Source of the DNA: Nitrospinota bacterium
GTDB lineage: Bacteria > Nitrospinota > Nitrospinia > Nitrospinales > VA-1
Reading direction: 5' to 3'
NCBI GenBank assembly: GCA_002731985.1
Contig: PCCT01000002.1
Coordinates: 31,144 to 36,626 of the forward strand
DNA: 5,483 bases
Of the stretch, positions 1-5,483 are shown in pieces. The notes beneath the pieces are model-generated. The model searched no databases. It was not told the DNA's origin and was given only the letters and a program-made list of their open reading frames with translations. How positions within the stretch are numbered: position 1 is the first letter of the stretch; every line of letters begins with the position of its first letter. A program made the translations under genes and the position numbers.

Positions 1-2419
1 CCATGCCTGAAATCCGACCCACAATCTCCCTGAATGGGGCCCGCATGAACACAAGGTCTTCGCGTCCGTACACGCCTATCACTTTTCCCAGGTCGAGATA
101 AAATTCAATGGCGGGTCGATTGTCGGTTATCACTGACTGTCCTCGGGACAAGTCATTCATCTGGTCCTCCAAAAACCAAATGTTACCGAGAAATGAAAGA
201 ACATCAGGAACCTGTATTTCTTTCATGACACGTTTCACAACTGGATCAGAAAAACGATCCTTCAACTTTTCGAAATCAATTTCAATCGGGCTATTCGATC
301 CGATGATGAGTATCTCGTTGGCAACCGGCATCCAAGCAATGGCATGGGGAAACACTGACAGAAAGGTTTTAAAATGCATGAATACTTCATCCTCTCCCTG
401 ACTGTGTAATGGAATCCATTGCGCCATGATGCCGCCGGGCTTGAGACGTTTTTGGGCCAACTCATAATATTCACGAGTGTAAAGATTGACGGTGAAAGCG
501 GTACGCGGTGGAGGTGGCTCGGAAGTTATAACGTCATACATTTTTCGAGTGGTCAGCAAATGGTTCCTTCCATCCTGAAGGACAATGTTGATCTTCTCAT
601 TTTTGAGAGCAGAGTAGTTGTGTGACGCAAAAACATGACCTGCTTTGAAAACACTTTCTGACAAATCCACACTGTCGACCGTTTTTACTTTTGGGTGCAC
701 CCCAGCGGCTCCTGTAGTTTGCCCGGTACCAAAACAAACGACCAGAACATCATCCGGATTATCTACAAGCAGGATGGGTATATGCGCCAGGAGTTTCATG
801 TACCGCGAAGCGACAAAATTAACCGCAGACATGGAAATACCGTTAGTGACAAGTCGTTTTGCATCTGGATCCAGAATGCCGTAATCGTCCTCGAAAACAG
901 CTACGGTATCGGTGAGTCCTTCCTCGAAATACAGCAACTTGCTAATGTCTTTCCGTCCCGTGCTGTCCCGCATAAAAAATCGGTCGAGCAAGTCAGAAGG
1001 CACCCCCATATTCACCACAACAACTACCCCTGCCAAAATCACCGTCATCATTTTCCGCAATGCTGTGGTCAGATAACTTCCTGTGCGAAACAGGTACATC
1101 ACCATTATCAGATTGAATGTCGCGATGAGAAGCAAGCTTTGTTGAATCCCCAAACTGGGCAGGAGCAGGAAACCGGCAACAAGCGATCCAAAAATCGCAC
1201 CCAAGGTATTCGCCCCATAGATTTGCCCGGTTCCTCTTCCTATATGCTCGTGGCCTCCTGAAATCATCTTGATGAGGATGGGAAAGCTCATGCCCAAAGC
1301 AATCGTGGGCAACAAAATGAGAGCCGATGAATCCATAAAATACCGGCCAAACGCGACTGCTGGTTTCTGCAGGTTATAACTATTCCATGGCGCTGAAAGT
1401 AATTGCTCCATGTTGTATAAAGAACCGATCGCATAAAGTCCGATGCCCGCCTGGAGGCCTATCAGGACCGTCCGCAAGTTTAGGTTTGACCGAAATACGG
1501 GCACCACCAGCAAACTTCCCAGCGTGATTCCCAATAGGAACACCCCCAACATCATGCTGAAAGAATAAACGGTGCTGGAAATACTGAAGACTAGCAACCG
1601 GGTCCACAACACCTCATAAGCCAACGCAGTGAAACCGCAGGCAAAACTGACCGCCATCCATTCCTTCTGCTCCTTCGTCCATTCAAACGATGGCAGGGTA
1701 AAACGCGGCAAGCGAAAACTTGGACGAGTCCCTCCAGATTCCTGATAAATCCGAATGGCGCACACCCCGACAAACAGATTCATCAGCGCGGCACCCAACA
1801 CCGTTTGCAAAACCCCAAAGGCGCCGATTAGAAAAAATCCTGCCACCAGGCACCCGAACGCGGCACCCAAGGTGTTGATACCGTACAAGACTCCCATCTG
1901 ACTGCCTAGCTTGGTGTTATCTGTAATGTAATATTTGCTGATAATTGGCAGAGTCGAGCCCATCAGGGATGCGGGAATGAACATAAGCCCGAAAGCCATC
2001 ACAGCCTTGACGGTGTTTTGCACAACAACAGATTCTGGAATAAAAGAACTCAACCAGGAATAAACTGCAGAAAATTCGAAAAGAATCAGGGAAACTATGG
2101 AACAAATCACAAATATCAGAATCTCAATCCAACCATAGATTAACAGCGGAGTGGGTGCCCTCCCGTCCTCGGGCCGGTTCTCATCCCAGTTCTCCTCACT
2201 GGAGTTCTTGTTTTCACCCCAAATGTGGTCAATGAAACAACCAAAATAATAGCTTCCGAAACCCAGTCCGGCCATAAATGCCGCCAGAACAACGGAAACG
2301 GAGAACACGGTATGTCCGAACACGAGAGTGAGCATACGGGTCCAGACGACCTCGTAAATCAATGCTGTGATTCCAGAAAATAAGAAAAGAAAGTATACGA
2401 TAGGAGAACGGTTCATCAT
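1..2419 (-). CDS. Fused membrane protein / spermidine-synthase-like protein (3' end outside window)
   Basis: This reading frame runs 806 codons without a stop from tandem ATGs at 2419 and 2416 and leaves the window at base 1. An in-frame TAG at 2444-2446 rules out a longer N-terminus, and no clear Shine-Dalgarno sequence precedes the start. Residues 1 to about 475 are strongly hydrophobic and internally duplicated: GITALIYEVVWTR (16-28) matches GFTALAYEVLWTR (262-274), and GVLYGINTLGAAFG (176-189) matches GQIYGANTLGAIFG (398-411). A last span lies near 457-473. Residues from about 505 form a spermidine-synthase-like Rossmann domain with the nucleotide-binding loop G-T-G-Q-T-T-G (564-570), an acidic VDLS strand, a QDGR motif, YDVITSEPPPPR (628-639), an LYTREYY segment, and the family-typical TDNRP...EF near 765-773. 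In aminopropyltransferases the segment after YDVI usually carries two aspartates, including the catalytic one. Here it reads SEPPPPR, so polyamine synthesis is doubtful. The fold and fusion are secure; the substrate is unknown. An S-adenosylmethionine-type ligand and a membrane-associated role are inferences from the family. Confidence 0.9.
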   Translation of the reverse strand, partial: MMNRSPIVYFLFLFSGITALIYEVVWTRMLTLVFGHTVFSVSVVLAAFMAGLGFGSYYFGCFIDHIWGENKNSSEENWDENRPEDGRAPTPLLIYGWIEILIFVICSIVSLILFEFSAVYSWLSSFIPESVVVQNTVKAVMAFGLMFIPASLMGSTLPIISKYYITDNTKLGSQMGVLYGINTLGAAFGCLVAGFFLIGAFGVLQTVLGAALMNLFVGVCAIRIYQESGGTRPSFRLPRFTLPSFEWTKEQKEWMAVSFACGFTALAYEVLWTRLLVFSISSTVYSFSMMLGVFLLGITLGSLLVVPVFRSNLNLRTVLIGLQAGIGLYAIGSLYNMEQLLSAPWNSYNLQKPAVAFGRYFMDSSALILLPTIALGMSFPILIKMISGGHEHIGRGTGQIYGANTLGAIFGSLVAGFLLLPSLGIQQSLLLIATFNLIMVMYLFRTGSYLTTALRKMMTVILAGVVVVVNMGVPSDLLDRFFMRDSTGRKDISKLLYFEEGLTDTVAVFEDDYGILDPDAKRLVTNGISMSAVNFVASRYMKLLAHIPILLVDNPDDVLVVCFGTGQTTGAAGVHPKVKTVDSVDLSESVFKAGHVFASHNYSALKNEKINIVLQDGRNHLLTTRKMYDVITSEPPPPRTAFTVNLYTREYYELAQKRLKPGGIMAQWIPLHSQGEDEVFMHFKTFLSVFPHAIAWMPVANEILIIGSNSPIEIDFEKLKDRFSDPVVKRVMKEIQVPDVLSFLGNIWFLEDQMNDLSRGQSVITDNRPAIEFYLDLGKVIGVYGREDLVFMRAPFREIVGRISGM

Positions 2420-2488
2420 ATGTGTGGTTAACTTGCTGGTGATCTAGCAGGTTGCTAAAAAGGTCAATTTGATTAGATTCTATTTAGG

Positions 2489-2600
2489 TGTCGTGCTGAG
2501 TCTGTGGTATTCGACCATTGCTTCATGCCCCGAAGGGATATGTCGAAGCATATACCCTATTTAACTCAACTTATCACCCTTCGACAAGCTCAGAGCGACA
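2489..2600. repeat. Imperfect inverted-repeat intergenic element (REP/MITE-like)
   Basis: The outer arms TGTCGTGCTGAG (2489-2500) and CTCAGAGCGACA (2589-2600) are inverted repeats matching at 10 of 12 positions. An inner pair, TGTCGAAG (2541-2548) and CTTCGACA (2579-2586), is perfect. A local hairpin also forms from GGGATATG (2535-2542) and CATATACCC (2549-2557) with one bulged base. The right arm, CCCTTCGACAAGCTCAG, resembles a sequence often seen in dispersed intergenic palindromes of many bacteria; that is from memory and was not searched. There is no coding capacity. The element lies between divergent genes, so it is not positioned as a terminator. It takes up a third of the 336-bp gene-free stretch 2420-2755; the rest holds the promoter and hairpin listed separately and a lone TTGACC on the minus strand (2462-2467) without a convincing -10 box. 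Confidence 0.55.
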
Positions 2601-2661
2601 GTCCATTTCCGCTCAAAATACTTTTTCACGATCCTACAAGTTTAAGAATCACCCAAAGTAA

Positions 2662-2690
2662 TTGACATTCAAATCTGCTTCAAGTAGTTT
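2662..2690 (+). promoter_or_regulatory. Candidate sigma-70 promoter for the triple-PCP_red gene
   Basis: A perfect TTGACA -35 box (2662-2667) is followed after 17 bp by TAGTTT (2685-2690), which matches only 3 of 6 -10 positions. Transcription would begin near 2697 and give a leader of about 60 nt that contains the hairpin at 2729-2746. The -35 box is convincing; the weak -10 makes the call tentative. Confidence 0.35.
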
Positions 2691-2728
2691 TTAAGTATAG
2701 GCTCAACTTAATTTCAAGATTCAACGGA

Positions 2729-2746
2729 ACAGGTCTCGATACCTGT
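2729..2746 (+). promoter_or_regulatory. Small perfect hairpin or operator-like palindrome before the PCP_red gene
   Basis: ACAGGT (2729-2734) and ACCTGT (2741-2746) are perfect inverted repeats around a 6-nt loop, CTCGAT. The structure ends 9 bp before the ATG at 2756. It could act as an RNA hairpin over the ribosome-binding region or as a dyad bound by a repressor. A 6-bp dyad can also occur by chance, so only its position makes it notable. Confidence 0.3.
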
Positions 2747-2755
2747 AATATAATT

Positions 2756-3586
2756 ATGACCGATGAAACACCACCAACAGAGAGTATAGACCATCCCTAC
2801 GCCCGTGAAAACAATGTTGAGTGGGATGCCGATGCCTGGGAGCGAGTGAAACATGCCCCGGAATTCGTTCGTCCCGGAATTCGCAAGCTCATGGTGCAAA
2901 GGGCGGTTAAAAGAGGGTTCAAATATATTAAATCCGATTTCCTGACGGAGATCCGCAATGAGTCCATGATGCTGGTTTCCAAACGAGTGAAGCAGTTCGG
3001 ATTCGAAGAGTTATCCATGGGTGCCTTTGATGTCGCCAAGGATAAGATGAAGCAAAGTCCGCGAAAAGTTGAAGTGATTGAGGAGATCGAAGATTTTCTA
3101 TCAATGCGAACGGAGAAGAAAGACGACATCATCGAAAAATTTAAAAACTACATGGAGGTCACGCCAGCCAGTGGAATGCCCTGGAGCAAAGAAGCGTTGG
3201 CCAAAATGGAAAAGGTTCCTCCTTTTGTGCTGGGCATGGCCAAACAAACCATTGAAGCACGCGCCAGAGAACGCGGCGACAAAATGGTCAATCCTGGTAT
3301 CATTGAAGAAGTATTCACCAACATCATGCCCGCCTCAGCCAAACAGGCCATGGGCATGGAGGTGACTGAGGAGGAGTTGAAAGAGGAAACAACCAAGACG
3401 GACGCGCCTCAGGAAATGCCAACCTTCGAACTGAAATGGCACGACGATGCGGCACAAAAAGTAATGAAGATTCCGATTTCATTCATTCGGGATATGGCTG
3501 TCAAGCGCATCGAGCAGGAAGTCAAAAAAGAAGGAATAGACGAAGTTACCATGGAACTGTTTGAGAAATATCGATTCAGTTTTTAA
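2756..3586 (+). CDS. Triple PCP_red-domain protein (BchB/ChlB C-terminal-like repeats)
   Basis: This 276-residue protein is acidic to neutral, helical and soluble, with no signal peptide or membrane span. It contains three copies of a roughly 45-residue module at about residues 23-67, 143-188 and 228-272. Each begins with a tryptophan (W23, W143, W228) followed by an alanine-containing helix, then a proline-aromatic turn (APEFVR, VPPFVLG, IPISFIR) and a charged helix ending in a turn and short helix. This pattern matches the PCP_red domain found at the C-terminus of the B subunit of light-independent protochlorophyllide reductase and in some stand-alone proteins of non-phototrophs. The nitrogenase-like catalytic part of BchB is absent, so this is not a reductase subunit; its role is unknown. 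Residues 68-140 form a charged, probably helical linker with no domain I recognise. The ATG at 2756 lacks a Shine-Dalgarno sequence, but the frame and first repeat support it. A small membrane ORF follows 23 bp downstream. The domain call is good; the function is open. Confidence 0.88.
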   Translation: MTDETPPTESIDHPYARENNVEWDADAWERVKHAPEFVRPGIRKLMVQRAVKRGFKYIKSDFLTEIRNESMMLVSKRVKQFGFEELSMGAFDVAKDKMKQSPRKVEVIEEIEDFLSMRTEKKDDIIEKFKNYMEVTPASGMPWSKEALAKMEKVPPFVLGMAKQTIEARARERGDKMVNPGIIEEVFTNIMPASAKQAMGMEVTEEELKEETTKTDAPQEMPTFELKWHDDAAQKVMKIPISFIRDMAVKRIEQEVKKEGIDEVTMELFEKYRFSF

Positions 3587-3592
3587 TAATAG

Positions 3593-3599
3593 AAAGGAG
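3593..3599 (+). promoter_or_regulatory. Shine-Dalgarno sequence for the small ORF
   Basis: AAAGGAG lies 7 bp after the stop codon of the PCP_red gene and 10 nt before the ATC at 3610. It is the only strong ribosome-binding sequence seen before any gene in the window. No ATG, GTG or TTG start follows at usable distance in the frame of the small ORF, so it points to the non-standard start proposed there. Confidence 0.5.
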
Positions 3600-3609
3600 C
3601 GTTACGAGC

Positions 3610-3729
3610 ATCACAGCAGATTGGGTATTTCTGGTCGGACTAAGGATTCTGAGCGCTTTAATTGTTCTTTTTAATTTAAACGCAAAGCCTGCCCCGGTAA
3701 AAATCAAAAAACCGGGATCTCGACGGTAA
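3610..3729 (+). CDS. Probable 39-residue single-span membrane protein with a non-ATG start
   Basis: The frame encodes 39 residues and ends at TAA 3727-3729. If ATC (3610-3612) is read as methionine the protein starts M-T-A-D-W. A hydrophobic stretch follows (about residues 5-23, WVFLVGLRILSALIVLFNL, with one arginine at 12), then a basic tail with K26, K31, K33, K34, R38 and R39. This is the usual shape of a small bitopic protein with its C-terminus in the cytoplasm. A strong AAAGGAG stands 10 nt upstream of the ATC. The other near-cognate option is ACG at 3604, only 4 nt from the Shine-Dalgarno. It begins 23 bp after the PCP_red gene on the same strand and ends 14 bp before the convergent Nif3 gene, which suggests a two-gene operon. 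I recognise no family. The start is unusual, and a degraded gene or a base-call error turning ATG into ATC is possible. Composition and placement argue that it is real. Confidence 0.45.
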   Translation: MTADWVFLVGLRILSALIVLFNLNAKPAPVKIKKPGSRR

Positions 3730-3743
3730 AAGTCTTTTTAGCC

Positions 3744-4493
3744 TCACATCCCAGTGGGGTAATCGAGGAATTCGGATTCGATGCCGAATTTTTCCTGAAG
3801 GTGTTTCCCCACGGCTTTGACGCCGCCCGTCTCGGTCGCGTAATGACCCGCCAATATTAAAACGCAATCGTTTTCCACGGCTTCGTGGAAATGATGGTTG
3901 GCGCCTTCTCCGGTTAGGTAAGCGTCTAAACCCTCCGTTGAAGCTTGTCTGAGAATATCTGCCGCTCCACCGGAAACCAGTCCTAGAGTTTTCACCTCTC
4001 CTGACCCGATCACTTTGACGGGTGACCCGATTTCGGACTCCAGCTTCGCTCCCAATGCTTCTGCCGAAAGCGGTTCCAGCCTCCCTTTGAATCCTATTTT
4101 CTGACCTTCGTATTCTCCAAAAGGCTCGATTTCGGAAAGTCCGGACAAATCCGCCAACGCTTTATTGTTCCCCAATACCGGGTGCATGTCTAATGGCAGA
4201 TGCGCTGAATACAGGCCCAGATTGTCGCGCATCATCATGGAAAGTTTTTCGTAAAAGTTTCCCCGAATCGGTTGCACGCCCCCCCAAAGCATTCCGTGAT
4301 GGACGAACATCATGTTACACTTTGCGGCGGTAGCCTTTTCAATTGTTGCCATGCATAAGTCTACCGCCAGCCCGACTTTTTTAATATCGCCGGTGTTTTG
4401 AACCTGCAACCCGTTCATCGCGTTAGGCGAATCTTTGATATCTTCAATATCAAGCAGGTTGTCGAGATAATGACTGATCTGTAAAATGTCCAT
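3744..4493 (-). CDS. ybgI: Nif3/YbgI-family dinuclear metal-centre protein
   Basis: This is a complete 249-residue protein, close to the length of E. coli YbgI (about 247). The family forms a toroidal hexamer with a two-metal site per subunit; its reaction is not established, although some members are annotated GTP cyclohydrolase I type 2. The expected ligands are visible: H65 and H66 in VHHG, D102 in HLPLD, and H217 with E221 in AGHYATE. Other family marks are NGLQV at 27-31 and GEGANHHFHEA near 195-205. The frame is open to an earlier ATG at 4542-4544, which would add 17 residues, but that extension resembles nothing in the family. I chose ATG 4491-4493 because the protein then begins MDILQISHYLDNLL, a normal Nif3 N-terminus, and because a promoter lies immediately upstream of it. 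It is convergent with the small membrane ORF and is transcribed alone as far as the window shows. Family assignment is firm; the physiological substrate is not. Confidence 0.95.
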   Translation of the reverse strand: MDILQISHYLDNLLDIEDIKDSPNAMNGLQVQNTGDIKKVGLAVDLCMATIEKATAAKCNMMFVHHGMLWGGVQPIRGNFYEKLSMMMRDNLGLYSAHLPLDMHPVLGNNKALADLSGLSEIEPFGEYEGQKIGFKGRLEPLSAEALGAKLESEIGSPVKVIGSGEVKTLGLVSGGAADILRQASTEGLDAYLTGEGANHHFHEAVENDCVLILAGHYATETGGVKAVGKHLQEKFGIESEFLDYPTGM

Positions 4494-4499
4494 GCACAG

Positions 4500-4528
4500 A
4501 GTATAATTGAGCAAATGATAATTAACAA
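4500..4528 (-). promoter_or_regulatory. Sigma-70-type promoter of the Nif3 gene, probably leaderless
   Basis: On the minus strand TTGTTA (4523-4528, 4 of 6) and TATACT (4500-4505, 5 of 6) are separated by exactly 17 bp. The -10 box ends 6 nt before the ATG at 4493, so the predicted first transcribed base falls on or beside the A of the start codon. This agrees with the absence of a Shine-Dalgarno sequence and argues against the upstream ATG at 4544, which would then lie outside the transcript. Confidence 0.55.
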
Positions 4529-4559
4529 AAGATTTTGACCCCATAGGGCTATGTTTCGC

Positions 4560-4623
4560 TTTTGTAGTTGCCCGATTTATTGGGCGGTTTTAGAGGCGCC
4601 CGATAAATCGGGCAACTACAAAA
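4560..4623. repeat. Long palindromic intergenic repeat with a 27-bp stem and 10-nt loop
   Basis: The arms at 4560-4586 and 4597-4623 are inverted repeats matching at 26 of 27 positions; the single difference (T4581 opposite G4602) is a permitted G-U pair in RNA. The loop is GTTTTAGAGG. The core of the right arm, GCCCGATAAATCGGGC, is itself a 7-bp palindrome around AA, so each arm can fold alone or the whole can form one hairpin. It sits between divergent promoters, not after a gene, and its T-rich outer arm is part of the stem, which makes terminator a poor description. It looks like a dispersed non-coding repeat of the REP/MITE kind. Copy number elsewhere cannot be seen from here. Confidence 0.75.
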
Positions 4624-4689
4624 CTTATGTACCCCCCCTTGCGCAAACTATTGAAGCTCACAGAATTCAATGAGTCTAACTAAAGCACC

Positions 4690-5483
4690 ATGACCCAGTT
4701 CATAATTAAAAGTATTGGCCAGCGCATTATCCTGTTGTTTTTTATCTCGGTCATTTCGCATTCGATCGTCCATCTGGCACCGGGAGAACCTAGTTTGGTG
4801 GACCCATCCAATCCCAGGATGAAAGCTGAGGATATCCAGCGCATCCGCGCCGCCTTCCATTTGGACGAACCGCTCTACGTTCAATATGTTTACTGGATGA
4901 AGGATTTATTCACCGCCGAACTAAAGTCGTTCAAGGACAACCAGCCGGTGCTTAAAAAAATATGGGATCGCTTTCTTAATTCGCTTCCACTGTTCATCGT
5001 AGGGACGCTTATCACTTGGTTCCTGGCGTTCCCTGTCGGCATAAAGGCGGCACTCAGTCGCGGCTCTACGTTCGACAAGACGGGAACTTTTCTTTCTTAC
5101 GCGTTGATTTCCATTCCCGGCTTTTTCCTGTCCTATATCTGCATTATTTTCATGGTGAAGACATTCAACGTTCCTGTGATTGGCATGCGCACCTTCGGAC
5201 TGGAGGACGCTGGCCTTCTGTTCCGCTCAATGGACCGGGTGTGGCACTGGACGATTCCCGCTTTAATGTCGGCGGTGGCGGGAGTGGCAATTCTTTCCCG
5301 CTATGTACGCTCGCAAATGCTGGAAGTCATCAGTCAGGATTATATCCGCACTGCCCGCGCCAAAGGACTGTCGGAAGATGCTGTCATTTACCGGCATGGA
5401 CTCCGCAATGCGTTACTCCCATTCATCACCATGTTTGGGCTGACCATCCCGGGACTGATCGGTGGCTCGGTCATTTTTGAAAC
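4690..5483 (+). CDS. DppB/OppB-type peptide ABC transporter permease (3' end outside window)
   Basis: The window holds the first 264 codons; family members usually have 300-340 residues, so roughly the last membrane span and tail are missing. The protein is an inner-membrane permease of a binding-protein-dependent transporter for di- or oligopeptides, or sometimes nickel. Visible features are an N-terminal span (about 11-29), a following LAPGEP motif (29-34), a periplasmic segment containing FHLDEPLYVQYVYW (56-69), and spans near 99-121, 133-156, 187-204 and 243-263. The cytoplasmic ATPase-contact loop is clear: DYIRTARAKG (217-226) and LRNALLP (238-244), the family form of the EAA motif. The start is well fixed because an in-frame TAA occurs at 4681-4683. 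No Shine-Dalgarno sequence is evident. The substrate-binding protein is not immediately upstream; DppC/OppC and ATPases would be expected to the right. The exact substrate cannot be told. Confidence 0.95.
   Translation, partial: MTQFIIKSIGQRIILLFFISVISHSIVHLAPGEPSLVDPSNPRMKAEDIQRIRAAFHLDEPLYVQYVYWMKDLFTAELKSFKDNQPVLKKIWDRFLNSLPLFIVGTLITWFLAFPVGIKAALSRGSTFDKTGTFLSYALISIPGFFLSYICIIFMVKTFNVPVIGMRTFGLEDAGLLFRSMDRVWHWTIPALMSAVAGVAILSRYVRSQMLEVISQDYIRTARAKGLSEDAVIYRHGLRNALLPFITMFGLTIPGLIGGSVIFE

Noticed and set aside
695..1261. 188-codon open frame on the plus strand
   Set aside because: It lies wholly antisense to the membrane/spermidine-synthase-like gene; its translation is rich in His, Gln and Asn with no recognisable domain, as expected of a shadow frame.
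2749..2754. Perfect TATAAT just before the PCP_red ATG
   Set aside because: Transcription from it would start inside the coding region near 2761, and the hexamer 17 bp upstream (GGAACA) is a poor -35.
2797..3132. 111-codon open frame on the minus strand
   Set aside because: It is antisense to the triple-PCP_red gene with a Ser-rich composition and no motif; a shadow.
3693..3716. CCCGGT/ACCGGG inverted repeat with a 12-nt A-rich loop as a terminator
   Set aside because: No run of T follows the stem on either strand; the T or A runs are in the loop. It also falls inside the small ORF. It may influence the convergent gene ends but does not meet the pattern of an intrinsic terminator.
3727..3741. 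TAAAAG-T-CTTTTTA dyad between the convergent gene ends as a bidirectional terminator
   Set aside because: The stem is A/T only and very short with no separate U tract; too weak to call.
4502..4507. Plus-strand TATAAT in the Nif3/permease spacer
   Set aside because: No -35 box at suitable spacing on the plus strand; it overlaps the better-supported minus-strand promoter.
4494..4544. 51-bp N-terminal extension of the Nif3 gene from the ATG at 4544
   Set aside because: The extra 17 residues do not resemble the family N-terminus and the best promoter lies within this stretch.
5016..5480. 154-codon open frame on the plus strand from a TTG
   Set aside because: It overlaps the permease in another frame; the permease frame carries the family motifs and this one none.

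Overview
The window looks like ordinary chromosomal DNA from a Gram-negative, probably free-living bacterium. It holds four clear protein genes (two cut by the window edges), one probable very small membrane-protein gene and two imperfect-palindrome intergenic repeats. I see no rRNA, tRNA, CRISPR array, transposase or phage gene. A fused membrane/spermidine-synthase-like protein, a stand-alone PCP_red protein and palindromic intergenic repeats together would fit a lineage such as Nitrospinota, but that is a guess from gene content and not shown by the sequence.

Layout. (1) 1-2419, minus strand: a large membrane protein made of two homologous membrane halves followed by a spermidine-synthase-like Rossmann domain. 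Its 3' end lies outside the window. (2) 2420-2755: a 336-bp divergent intergenic region with an imperfect inverted-repeat element (2489-2600), a candidate promoter (2662-2690) and a small hairpin (2729-2746). (3) 2756-3586, plus strand: a soluble protein carrying three copies of the PCP_red domain, otherwise known from the C-terminus of the BchB/ChlB subunit of dark protochlorophyllide reductase. (4) 3610-3729, plus strand: a probable 39-residue single-span membrane protein with a good Shine-Dalgarno sequence but a non-ATG start, possibly co-transcribed with the PCP_red gene. (5) 3744-4493, minus strand: a complete Nif3/YbgI-family dinuclear metal protein, convergent with (4), with a good promoter placed so that its mRNA is probably leaderless. 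(6) 4494-4689: a divergent intergenic region with a 27-bp-stem hairpin repeat (4560-4623). (7) 4690 to the right edge, plus strand: the 5' part of a DppB/OppB-type peptide ABC transporter permease.

The genes do not form one evident pathway. Orientation changes between almost every neighbour, so these look like at least four separate transcription units. The only plausible operon inside the window is the triple-PCP_red gene with the small membrane ORF 23 bp after it, and this is the most interesting part. The permease presumably begins an operon that continues to the right with its partner permease and ATPases. Across the window the four main start codons lack a recognisable Shine-Dalgarno sequence, while the small non-ATG ORF has a strong one.
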